A DNA stretch of 64,000 nt from Teichococcus aestuarii. GTDB lineage: Bacteria > Pseudomonadota > Alphaproteobacteria > Acetobacterales > Acetobacteraceae. The stretch is taken from NCBI RefSeq assembly GCF_003116135.1, contig NZ_PDOA01000007.1:1-64000 (forward strand), given 5' to 3'. Shown here in pieces: positions 42,935-52,500 of this stretch; position 1 is the stretch's first letter; each line of letters begins with the position of its first letter. A program made the translations under genes and the position numbers. A model generated the notes under the pieces. That model was not told where the DNA came from and searched no databases. It was given only the letters and a program-made list of their open reading frames with translations.

Positions 42935-44536
42935 CTACCTGCCGGCCCGGATCAGCGCCGCCGCCCGCTCCGCCACCATGATGACGGCGGGCTGGATGTT
43001 GGTGGAGGGCACCAGCGGCATCACCGAGGCATCGGCCACCCGCAGCCCCTCGATGCCACGCAGCCGGAGCTGCGGGTCGAGCACGGCGGCGTCGTCGCTG
43101 CCCATCCGGCAGGTGCCGCAGGGGTGGTAGACGGTGGTGCCGGCGGCGCGGATATGCGCCAGCAGCGTCTCCTCGTCATCCTGGCCCCGGGGCGGCGCGA
43201 TCTCCTCCTCCACCAGCCCGGCGAAGGGCGCGGTGCGGCCGATGCGGCGGCCAAGCCTTGCCGCCTCCAGCATCACCCGCTGATCGCCCGGCGCGGTGAG
43301 ATAGTTGGCGAGGATGAGCGGCTTGTCCTCCGGCGCCGGGCTGCGCAGCCGGATCTCGCCGCGGCTGTCGGGGCGGCACTGGCCGAAATTGATCATCATC
43401 CCCGGCGTCTTCGGCAGCACGTAGCCCGCGCCGGCGAGGCTGAAGTTGATGAACTGGTACTGCACCTCCGCCTCCTCGGCGCCCGGTGTCACGCGGGCGA
43501 AGGCGGTGGCCTCCGTGGCGCCCACCGCCAGCGGGCCGCTGCGCCGCAGCGCGTAGCCCAGCGCCGTCCAGCCCAGGCGCAGCGGGTTGGCCATGATCTC
43601 GTTCACCGTGCCGGCCGGGCGGGTGCGGAAGGCGAGGCGGGCGATCAGGTGGTCCTGGAGGTTCTTGCCCACGCCCGCGCTGTGCACCCGCGTCTCGATG
43701 CCGAAGGCGCCGAGCGCCGCGCCATCGCCGATGCCGGAGAGCATCAGCAGCTTCGGCGTGGCGATGGCGCCGGCGGAGAGCACCACCTCGCGCGCCGCGT
43801 GGAATTCCACCTCGCCGGTCTCTCCTTCGCGCCGCGCGGCGACGCCGATGGCGCGGCCCTCGCGCAGCAGCACGCGCCGCACCTCGATGCCGGTCAGCAC
43901 GCGCAGGTTGGGCCGGCCGCGCGCCGGTTGCAGGAAGGCGCGCGCGGTGCTCATCCGCCGGCCGCCGCGCACGTTCATCTGGATCGGCATGACGCCGTCG
44001 AGCGGGCCGTCATTCATGTCGGCGTTGCGCGGCAGGCCGAGCGCGGCGCAGGCCTCGATGAAGGCGGCCGCGCCCTGGGAGAGCCGCCGCACCTGGCTGA
44101 CCGGCAGCGGCCCGCCCTGGCCGCGCGTCTCGCCGGGCGGCCCCTGCCAGTCCTCCATGCGCCGGAAATAGGGGAGCACGTCCTCATAGGACCAGCCGCG
44201 TGCGCCCGCCTGCGCCCAGCGGTCGAAATCGTGCGGCGAGCCGCGCAGGAAGACCAGCCCGTTGACCGAGCCGGAGCCGCCCAGCACGCGGCCGCGCGGC
44301 CAGTTGATGCTGCGGCCGTTCAGCTCCGCCTCCGGCTCGGTCGCGAACTTGCAGTCGTAGCGGCCGCTGGCGAAGAGGCGGGCATAGCCGGCCGGCACAT
44401 GGATCCAGATGTCCCGGTCCTCCGGCCCCGCCTCCAGCAGCAGCACGCGGACCGAAGGATCCTCCGAAAGCCGCGCCGCCAGCACGCATCCGGCGGAACC
44501 GCCGCCGACGATGATGTAGTCCGCAACCTCGTCCAC
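42935..44536 (-). CDS. GMC-family FAD oxidoreductase (choline dehydrogenase-like)
   Basis: A 533-aa flavoprotein. The N-terminal dinucleotide fold is YIIVGGGSAGCVLAARLSED, followed by the GMC signature NWPRGRVLGGSGSVNGLVFLRG. The second signature is LSAGAIATPKLLMLSGIG, and the C-terminal region YHPCGTCRMG followed by STNIQPAVIMVAERAA contains the active-site His. These enzymes oxidise alcohols or polyols using FAD and pass electrons to the respiratory chain or oxygen. It starts with GTG 44536 (GAGGGAT seven bases upstream), 11 bases after the SDR gene. The frame is open far upstream only as a shadow of that gene. Substrate unknown. Confidence 0.9.
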   Translation of the reverse strand: MDEVADYIIVGGGSAGCVLAARLSEDPSVRVLLLEAGPEDRDIWIHVPAGYARLFASGRYDCKFATEPEAELNGRSINWPRGRVLGGSGSVNGLVFLRGSPHDFDRWAQAGARGWSYEDVLPYFRRMEDWQGPPGETRGQGGPLPVSQVRRLSQGAAAFIEACAALGLPRNADMNDGPLDGVMPIQMNVRGGRRMSTARAFLQPARGRPNLRVLTGIEVRRVLLREGRAIGVAARREGETGEVEFHAAREVVLSAGAIATPKLLMLSGIGDGAALGAFGIETRVHSAGVGKNLQDHLIARLAFRTRPAGTVNEIMANPLRLGWTALGYALRRSGPLAVGATEATAFARVTPGAEEAEVQYQFINFSLAGAGYVLPKTPGMMINFGQCRPDSRGEIRLRSPAPEDKPLILANYLTAPGDQRVMLEAARLGRRIGRTAPFAGLVEEEIAPPRGQDDEETLLAHIRAAGTTVYHPCGTCRMGSDDAAVLDPQLRLRGIEGLRVADASVMPLVPSTNIQPAVIMVAERAAALIRAGR

Positions 44537-44547
44537 GCGCCTATCCC

Positions 44548-45336
44548 TCAGGTCATCATCATGCCGCCGGCCACGTCCACGACTTGGCCGGTGACGAAGG
44601 AAGCCTCCTCCGAGGCGAGGTAGAGCGCAAGGTCGGCCACCTCCTCCGGCCGTCCGAGGCGGCGCAGCGGCGTGGCCGCCACCTGGCCCGCATTCACCGC
44701 CTCGTCCACCGTGCGGATCAGCGGCGTGTCGATCCGCCCGGGAGCGATGGCGTTGACGCGGATGCCGTCCGGCCCCAGCTCGCCCGCGAGGTGCTTGGTG
44801 AGGCCGATCAGCGCCGCCTTGGTCGCGGCGTAGTGCGCGCCCACCACCACGGAATAGGTGCGCCCCGCGACCGAGGACATGTTGAGGATGCAGCCGCGCC
44901 GCGCCGCGCGCATCGCCGGGGTGAGCAGGCGGATGGCGTTGAAGCAGCCATTGAGGTTGACGCCGACGACGCGCTGCCATTCCTCCGGCGCCATCTCCCA
45001 CACCGCATGGGCGCGGCCCTCGTGCTTGGGCGAGATGCCGGCATTGTTCACCAGCGTGTCGAAATGGCCGCCGAGCGATTCCTCCAGCGCGGCGACGGCG
45101 GCGCCGAGCGCGGCATAGTCGGAGACATCCGCGCAGGCGGGGGCGGCGATGCCGCCGGCGGCGCGGATGCGCTGCGCCATCGCCCCGGCGCGCGCCGCAT
45201 CGGCATCGAGCACACCGACCCGGGCGCCGCGCCGCGCGAAGGCCTCGGCGATGGCGCCGCCGATGCCCTGGCCGGCGCCCGTGACCAGCACGCGGCAGCC
45301 CGCATGGCTCGGCCGGCACGCGAGATCCTGCTCCAT
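44548..45336 (-). CDS. Short-chain dehydrogenase/reductase (FabG-like)
   Basis: A 262-aa classical SDR. It has the cofactor motif TGAGQGIGGAIAEAFARRG, an Asp in VGVLDAD that favours NAD, NNAG in LVNNAGISP, catalytic Ser in NMSSVAG and YAATK for the Tyr-Lys pair. The C-terminal segment FVTGQVVDVAGGMMMT is family-typical. ATG 45336 has GAGGAG upstream; the open frame continues upstream without features. It lies between livF (10 bp) and the GMC oxidoreductase (11 bp) in the same operon, suggesting sequential oxidation of an imported alcohol. Substrate unknown. Confidence 0.9.
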   Translation of the reverse strand: MEQDLACRPSHAGCRVLVTGAGQGIGGAIAEAFARRGARVGVLDADAARAGAMAQRIRAAGGIAAPACADVSDYAALGAAVAALEESLGGHFDTLVNNAGISPKHEGRAHAVWEMAPEEWQRVVGVNLNGCFNAIRLLTPAMRAARRGCILNMSSVAGRTYSVVVGAHYAATKAALIGLTKHLAGELGPDGIRVNAIAPGRIDTPLIRTVDEAVNAGQVAATPLRRLGRPEEVADLALYLASEEASFVTGQVVDVAGGMMMT

Positions 45337-45346
45337 GTCCTGCTCC

Positions 45347-46034
45347 TCAGATGCCGAGATAGGCGCGGCGCACATGGTCGTCGCGCAGCAGGGCGGCCCC
45401 GGTGTCGGTCATGACGATCTCGCCATTCTCCAGCACATAGCCGCGGTCGGCGAGGCTGAGGGTGCGGAACACGTTCTGCTCCACCAGCAGCACGGTGACG
45501 CCGGTGGCCACGATGCGCTCCACCACGTCAAACACCTGCTTCACGATGATGGGCGCCAGGCCGAGCGAGGGCTCGTCGAACATCAGCAGCTTCGGCCGCG
45601 CCATCAGCCCGCGCGCGATCGCCACCATCTGCTGCTCGCCGCCCGAGAGGGAGCCCGCATGCTGCTCCAGCTTCTCCCGCACACGGGGGAAGAGATCCAT
45701 CACCTCGTCCATCGTCTGCGCCATGCGGCCGCGCGCATGCGGCGTGTAGGCGCCCATCCGCAGATTGTCGCGCACCGTCATGAAGGGAAAGAGCTGGCGC
45801 CCCTCGGGGATCAGGGTGATGCCGCGCGCCACCACCTCGTGCGGCGTGAGGCGGCCGATCTCCTCCCCCTCGAAGGTGATGCGGCCCGCGGTGGGGCGCA
45901 CCAGCCCGGCGATGGTGCGCAGCGTGGTCGTCTTGCCCGCGCCGTTGGCGCCGACGATGGTGACGACCTCGCCTGCGCCCACCGTGACGTCGATGCCGTG
46001 CAGGATGGTGGTGCGGCCATAGCCGGCCCGCACC

Positions 46035-46051
<17 letters not shown>
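45347..46051 (-). CDS. livF: Branched-chain amino acid-type ABC transporter ATPase LivF
   Basis: A 234-aa ABC ATPase. It has Walker A GANGAGKTTTLR, Q-loop region LIPEGRQLFPFMTVRDNL (a LivF hallmark), signature LSGGEQQM, and Walker B LLMFDEPSLGLAP with the H-loop region VLLVEQN. It powers the Liv-type importer encoded by the following (upstream) genes. Its start lies inside the 3' end of the fused livM-livG gene (17-bp overlap), with GGAGGA as ribosome site. The transported molecule need not be an amino acid; Liv-type systems in alphaproteobacteria also import amides, aromatics and polyol-derived acids. Confidence 0.93.
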
Positions 46052-47837
<1,786 letters not shown>

Positions 47838-47847
47838 GCGAGTCTCC

Positions 47848-48723
47848 TCATTCCGAGCCGCGGCCCAGGCCGAACAGGCCGGTCGGCCGGAACAGCAGGA
47901 TCAGGATGAACAGTCCGAAGATCACCACCTCCTTCAGGTCGGGGGCGATGTAGAAGGCGCTGAGGCTGTCCACGAGGCCGATCAGCAGCGCGCCGATGAA
48001 GGCGCCGTGCAGGCTGCCCATGCCGCCCAGCACCACCACGACGAAGGCGGTGAGCACGAAATAGGTGCCGACGGTGGGGGAGGCGGGATAGATCGGCGCC
48101 ACCAGCGCCGCCGCCAGCCCGACACAGGCGGCGCCGATGCCGAAGGTGATGATGTAGATGCGCTTGACGTCCACGCCCATCAGCTGCGCGGCGGCGCGGT
48201 GCTGCGCCGTGGCGCGGATGGCGCGGCCGAGATAGGTGCGCTCCATGAACAGGTGCAGCGCGCCGACCACGACGATGCCGCAGACGAACATCACCAGCTG
48301 GCCGATCAGGATGCGGAAGGGGCCGAAGGTGAGGGAGTCCCGCACGCCGCTCGAAGGGGTGGCGTAGAGATCGGCGCCGAAGACCAGCAGCGCCAGGTTG
48401 ATCAGCGCGGTGGAGAGGCCGACGGTCGCGAAGATCTGCACATGCGCGTCGCGCGCATCCAGCAGCGGCTGCAGGATGAAGCGCTGGATCAGCACGCCGA
48501 TGACGAACAGCACCAGCACCAGCGGCGGCGCCAGCACGTAGGGGTGCAGGCCAAGCTGGGAGGTGCCCAGCCAGGTCAGGTACATGCCGACCATCAGCAG
48601 CTCGCCATGCGCGAAGTTGACCAGGCGGATGATGCCGAAGATCAGCGTGAGGCCAACGCTGATGATGGCGAACAGCCCGCCCAGCATCAGCCCGTTGAGG
48701 ACGAGCTGCACGAAGGTTTCCAT
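47848..48723 (-). CDS. livH: Liv-type ABC transporter permease LivH
   Basis: A 291-aa inner-membrane permease with about eight hydrophobic segments. The N-terminus LNGLMLGGLFAIISVGLTLI and FGIIRLVNFAHGEL are the LivH hallmark, as is RATAQHRAAAQLMGVDVKRIY (the cytoplasmic coupling loop). ATG 48723 with AGAGGAG upstream is preferred over the longer open frame. It pairs with the LivM half of the fusion protein to form the channel. Confidence 0.94.
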   Translation of the reverse strand: METFVQLVLNGLMLGGLFAIISVGLTLIFGIIRLVNFAHGELLMVGMYLTWLGTSQLGLHPYVLAPPLVLVLFVIGVLIQRFILQPLLDARDAHVQIFATVGLSTALINLALLVFGADLYATPSSGVRDSLTFGPFRILIGQLVMFVCGIVVVGALHLFMERTYLGRAIRATAQHRAAAQLMGVDVKRIYIITFGIGAACVGLAAALVAPIYPASPTVGTYFVLTAFVVVVLGGMGSLHGAFIGALLIGLVDSLSAFYIAPDLKEVVIFGLFILILLFRPTGLFGLGRGSE

Positions 48724-48808
48724 GGACGCTCCTCTTGCCGTGCCCTTGGGCCGTGCGTTTCGCGGGCGCCGCCGGGCGCCCGCGGTTCCGGCGTCAGCCG
48801 CTTTGGCG

Positions 48809-50023
48809 TCAGCGGCGCAGGCGCAGCTCGGACACCGCCGCCTCGGGCGGATAGACGGTGACGAGGCGGCCATCCTGCCATTGCAGCCCCATCATCTTGG
48901 CGCGCTCGTTCTGCCCGTCGGGGCCGAACTTCACGCCCCAGCCTTCCGGCGTGGTGCCGTCCGGCACGTCCACCGCCGCGACCGCGGCGCGGATGTCGTC
49001 CGCCGCGAGGGACTTCGCCGCGGCGATGGCGTCGAGGAAGACCTTGGCGCCCACATAGTTGCCGAGGCTGTGGCCCGAGCGCGGCTCCATGCCGTACTTG
49101 GCGCGGTAGGCGGCGACGAAATCCTCGATGCCCGGCGCCGCCTTCGGGTTGATGGCGTACTGGGTGAAGTCGACGTTCAGCACGCCGTCCATCACCTCCG
49201 GCCCCACCGCCTGCATCGTCTCGCGCAGCGAATAGCCGCCGCCGCCGCCGATGATGGCGCGCGGCCTGAAATTGGCCTCGCGCGCCTGGCGGAAGAACAG
49301 CACGGTGTCGTTCTGGTAGGAGGTCTGCAGCACCACATCGGCCTTCGCCGCCTGCAGCCGCAGGATCAGCGAGGACATGTCGACGATGTTGGCGGGATAG
49401 GGCAGGGTCTCGACGATGGTGAGGCCGCGCTCCTTCGCGTAGCTCGCCTGGAAGCGGCCCACCGTGGTGCCGTAGAGGCTGTCCTCGTGGATGATGGCGA
49501 TGCGCAGCGCCTTCGGCTCCACCGAGAAGGCGGGGGCCACGGAGTTCACCACCATCTCGATCGAGCGCTCCGCCATGTTCCGCGCGGTGGGGTTGGTGCG
49601 GAACAGGTAGCGGAACTTGCGCTCGGTGATGGAATCGGAGACCGCGCCCATCTCGAAATAGGGGATGCGCGCCAGCTCGGCCACCTGGCTCGCCACTTGG
49701 CTGCGGGCGGAGGAGTAGGTGCCGAAGATGGCCTTCACCTGGGCCACCGAGATCAGCCGGCGGGCCTCGGCCACGGCCTGGTTGTTGTCCACCGCGTCGC
49801 CGCGCACCAGGGTGATCTTCTCGCCCTTGATGCCGCCGGCGGCGTTGCGCTCCTCCACCGCCAGCTCCAGCCCGCGCCAGCTCTCGTCGCCGAGCACGGC
49901 CAGCTCGCCGCTGAAGGGGTAGAGCGCGCCGAGGCGGATCTCCGCCTGCGCCGCGCCGGCCCCGAGGCCGATGCCGAGCCCGGCCAGAAGGCCGAGCGCC
50001 ACCCTGCGTGTCGTCCTGAACAT
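48809..50023 (-). CDS. Periplasmic substrate-binding protein of the Liv-type transporter
   Basis: A 404-aa type I periplasmic binding protein (Leu/Ile/Val-binding family). The signal peptide is MFRTTRRVALGLLAGLGIG with cleavage after AQA at about residue 27. The mature part opens with IRLGALYPFSGELAVLGDES and contains AIFGTYSSARS and IIGGGGGYS. It captures the substrate for LivH/M/G/F. An excellent ribosome site (GGGAGGGAAA) precedes ATG 50023. Binding-pocket residues do not let me name the ligand. Confidence 0.9.
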   Translation of the reverse strand: MFRTTRRVALGLLAGLGIGLGAGAAQAEIRLGALYPFSGELAVLGDESWRGLELAVEERNAAGGIKGEKITLVRGDAVDNNQAVAEARRLISVAQVKAIFGTYSSARSQVASQVAELARIPYFEMGAVSDSITERKFRYLFRTNPTARNMAERSIEMVVNSVAPAFSVEPKALRIAIIHEDSLYGTTVGRFQASYAKERGLTIVETLPYPANIVDMSSLILRLQAAKADVVLQTSYQNDTVLFFRQAREANFRPRAIIGGGGGYSLRETMQAVGPEVMDGVLNVDFTQYAINPKAAPGIEDFVAAYRAKYGMEPRSGHSLGNYVGAKVFLDAIAAAKSLAADDIRAAVAAVDVPDGTTPEGWGVKFGPDGQNERAKMMGLQWQDGRLVTVYPPEAAVSELRLRR

Positions 50024-50063
50024 TCTTGTTTCCCTCCCCAGTCGTTGCGCCCGCCGGCGCGGC

Positions 50064-51107
50064 TCAGCCGTCGCCGGGCCGCAGCAGGATCTTCACGGCG
50101 TCCTTGCGTCGGGCCATCTCGAAGCCGCGCGGCCCTTCTCGCAGCGGCAGCCGGTGCGTGATCATCAGGGCGAGTTGCGCCCGGTGCGCCGGGTCCGCCA
50201 GCAGCGCCAGCACGCGCGGCCAGGCGGCCCAGCTTGTGTCGTGCGCGGCGCGGAGCTGGTGCTTGTTGCGCACCATGGTCGTCACCGGCAGTTCCAGGGA
50301 GCGCGAATGGATGCCGGTGATCACCAGCACACCGCTCGAGCGCAGCACCGACAGCCCCTCGGTGATCGAGGCGGTGACGCCGGTGGCCTCGATCACGCGG
50401 TCCACCTTCTCGCCGAAGCAGGCCTGCACCGCGGCGGCCAGGCTCGTGCCTGCCAGGTCGGCCGTGTGGCCGATGCCCATGCGGCGCGCGCAGTCGAGCC
50501 GCAGCGTGTCGTCGAAGCCGGCGAGCAGCACCCGCGCGCCGCGCTGCTGCGCCATCCAGGCGATGCCGAGGCCGATCGGCCCCGGGCCCAGCACCAGCAC
50601 GGCGTCGCCGGGGCTGATCTCCGCCACCTCCACCGCGTTGTCGGCGATGCTGAGGGGCTCGCACAGCGCGCCCATCTCGGCATCGACCCCGTCGGGCAGG
50701 CGGAAGCAGTGGGAGGCGGGGGCCACCACATGCGCCGCGAAGCCGCCATCGCAGTGCAGGCCGAGGATGCGGCGCGCCTGGCAGTCCTGGTTGCGCCCCT
50801 CGCAGCAGGCGCGGCACTGGCCGCAGCCGATGGTGGGCCAGGCGGTTACCGCGTCGCCAGGGGCGAAGCCTTCCACACCCGCTCCCACCGCCGTCACATG
50901 GCCGGCGAATTCATGCCCCAGCGTGAAGGGCATGTGGGGCGCCATGAACTCGTAGCCCGGCGTCCATTCATAGGCATGGATGTCGCTGCCGCAGATGCCG
51001 GCGGCGGCGACGCGGATGCCGATCTCGCCCGGCCCCGGCGCGGCGGGGGGTCGTACCTCCTGCGCTTCAAGCCCGGGTGCGGCACGGGTCTTGCGGAGCG
51101 CGAGCAT
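50064..51107 (-). CDS. Zinc-dependent medium-chain alcohol dehydrogenase
   Basis: A 347-aa MDR enzyme of the threonine/sorbitol dehydrogenase type. The catalytic zinc site is C39 in AAGICGSDIH with GHEFAGHV. The structural zinc loop is CGQCRACCEGRNQDC (C-x2-C-x2-C-x7-C). The Rossmann motif is VLGPGPIGLG. It oxidises a secondary alcohol with NAD(P). ATG 51107 has no clear ribosome site, but upstream residues are not family-like. It is the first gene of the leftward transport/catabolic operon and is divergent from the GntR regulator, which probably controls it. Substrate unknown; a polyol or hydroxy acid is plausible. Confidence 0.9.
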   Translation of the reverse strand: MLALRKTRAAPGLEAQEVRPPAAPGPGEIGIRVAAAGICGSDIHAYEWTPGYEFMAPHMPFTLGHEFAGHVTAVGAGVEGFAPGDAVTAWPTIGCGQCRACCEGRNQDCQARRILGLHCDGGFAAHVVAPASHCFRLPDGVDAEMGALCEPLSIADNAVEVAEISPGDAVLVLGPGPIGLGIAWMAQQRGARVLLAGFDDTLRLDCARRMGIGHTADLAGTSLAAAVQACFGEKVDRVIEATGVTASITEGLSVLRSSGVLVITGIHSRSLELPVTTMVRNKHQLRAAHDTSWAAWPRVLALLADPAHRAQLALMITHRLPLREGPRGFEMARRKDAVKILLRPGDG

Positions 51108-51248
51108 GGCGTCAGGGGCGCAAGGATGTGGCGCGGGAGCCGTGGCGGCGGCCGGCGGAGGCCGGGCGCAAGGTGACGGCCCGATCCACGCCCGGCCGGG
51201 CGTGCGCGGCGGTGTCCATGGACTTCTTCCTTCCCTGGTCACGACGCT

Positions 51249-51272
51249 TGTTATGCGTCATTTGATATAACA
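51249..51272. promoter_or_regulatory. Inverted-repeat operator candidate in the GntR/dehydrogenase divergent promoter
   Basis: TGTTAT-N12-ATAACA, a perfect inverted repeat in an A+T-rich stretch between the divergent dehydrogenase and GntR genes, 20 bases before the latter's ATG. A TATAAC hexamer within the right arm could serve as a -10 element for the regulator gene, so occupancy would repress it. GntR/FCD regulators usually bind short palindromes of this kind. Confidence 0.6.
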
Positions 51273-51292
51273 CTGAGGACGTTACGCGGGGC

Positions 51293-52006
51293 ATGTCAAT
51301 CGTGAACACGTTGCCGAGCCGGCCTGCCGCCATCGACCCTGCCGCCGACGGCCCTGTCCGCCGCATCCCGCGCGACAGCCTGAGCGAGCGCGCCTACCAG
51401 GAGGTGCGCGCGGCCCTGATGCTCAGCCGCCTGCGGCCGGGGGAGAAGCTGCTGCTGCGGCCGTTGGCGGCACGGCTCGGCATCAGCGCCACGCCGGTGC
51501 GGGAGGCGCTGCTGCGGCTGGTCTCCGAGCAGGCGCTGCAGATGGACGAGCGCGGCACGGTGGTGGTGCCGAGCATCGGCCGCGAGCGTTTCCTGGAGAT
51601 CCGCGCGCTGCGCTGCGATCTCGAGGGCCAGGCCGGCGCCGCGGCCGCCGCGCGCGCCACCCCGGAGGCGATCGGGGCGCTGGCGGCGATCCATGCCAGG
51701 CTGCTGGAGGCCGAGGCGCGTGGCGACTTCCCCACGGCGCTGCACTGCAATGAGCAGTTCCATTTCGGCCTGTGCCGGCTCGCCGACATGCCGGTGCTGC
51801 TGGGTCTCGTCGAGATCCTGTGGATGCAGTGTGGCCCGCTGCTCAGCCATCTCTATGCGGGCGGCCCGCAGAACCGGCCGCGGCACGGGCATCTGGAGGC
51901 GCTGGAAGGGCTGCGGCGGCAGGATGCGGCGATGGTGCGCGCCGCGGTGGTGCAGGATATCGAGGAAGGCGGCCGGCCGCTGCTCGACTTCCTGGGCCGG
52001 GAATAA
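51293..52006 (+). CDS. GntR-family transcriptional regulator (FCD subfamily)
   Basis: A 237-aa regulator. The winged helix-turn-helix (about 28-95) reads SERAYQEVRAALMLSRLRPG, then LAARLGISATPVREALLRLV. An FCD ligand-binding domain (about 100-225) follows, with its metal/ligand histidines in CNEQFHFGLCRLA and PRHGHLEAL. It faces the dehydrogenase-transporter operon and probably responds to the imported compound or a pathway intermediate, releasing the operator at 51249-51272. The stop is directly followed by a strong hairpin. Confidence 0.92.
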   Translation: MSIVNTLPSRPAAIDPAADGPVRRIPRDSLSERAYQEVRAALMLSRLRPGEKLLLRPLAARLGISATPVREALLRLVSEQALQMDERGTVVVPSIGRERFLEIRALRCDLEGQAGAAAAARATPEAIGALAAIHARLLEAEARGDFPTALHCNEQFHFGLCRLADMPVLLGLVEILWMQCGPLLSHLYAGGPQNRPRHGHLEALEGLRRQDAAMVRAAVVQDIEEGGRPLLDFLGRE

Positions 52007-52036
52007 GCCCCGCCCGCCGCGCCGGGCGGGCGGGGC
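52007..52036. terminator. Bidirectional G+C-rich hairpin between GntR and HU genes
   Basis: A perfect 12-bp stem (GCCCCGCCCGCC with GGCGGGCGGGGC) and 6-base loop begins at the base after the GntR stop codon and ends 6 bases before the HU stop. It lacks a T tract, so it may act as a weak or Rho-assisted terminator for the two convergent genes. Confidence 0.65.
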
Positions 52037-52042
52037 CTCGGA

Positions 52043-52354
52043 TCAGGCCTTGGCGGCCTTGCGCTTGCTCTTCTTCATCGCCGCGAAGGCGGCATCGCGC
52101 AGCGCGGGAGAAGGCTTGAAGCGCACCGTGGCGCCAGCCTTCACCGCAACCTTCTCGCCGGTGCGGGGATTCATCGCGGTGCGCTTCGGCGTCTCACGCA
52201 CGATAAAGGCGCCAAAGTCAGGAATCGTGAAGCGGCCATTCTTCACGATCTCGCCCTTGATCGCCTCGATGATGTCGCCGGCCAGGGCGTTCGCGCCCAC
52301 GCCGGTGATCTCGATCGAATTCTGGATGGCATCGGCCAGAAACTTCTTCGACAT
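52043..52354 (-). CDS. HU-family DNA-binding protein
   Basis: A 103-aa nucleoid protein. The HU/IHF core is present, with the signature FTIPDFGAFIVRETPKRTAM and then NPRTGEKVAVKAG (G-F-x-F ... R-N-P-x-T-G-E pattern), plus a basic tail MKKSKRKAAKA. It binds and bends DNA as a dimer. MSKK at 52354 is chosen, with AAAGGG eight bases upstream; the frame opens further without HU features. It is divergent from the dihydroxyacetone-kinase gene. Confidence 0.93.
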   Translation of the reverse strand: MSKKFLADAIQNSIEITGVGANALAGDIIEAIKGEIVKNGRFTIPDFGAFIVRETPKRTAMNPRTGEKVAVKAGATVRFKPSPALRDAAFAAMKKSKRKAAKA

Positions 52355-52500
52355 TCGCTGCCCTTTCGCGGAAGGCCCCACCCAAAGCACAGGCCGCGCC
52401 CGGCGTGAAGTCCTCAATGTGCCTGTCATTGAAAGAAACCGTCTTGATGGCGGTGTCCGCGCCGCCCAACCTCCCGCACGATTGGAAGAAGGGCCGCGAG

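Noticed and set aside
42935-45319. A single 794-codon fusion of SDR and GMC oxidoreductase on the minus strand
   Set aside because: The upstream third is a different frame of the SDR gene and lacks protein character; GTG 44536 with a good ribosome site begins the real GMC gene.
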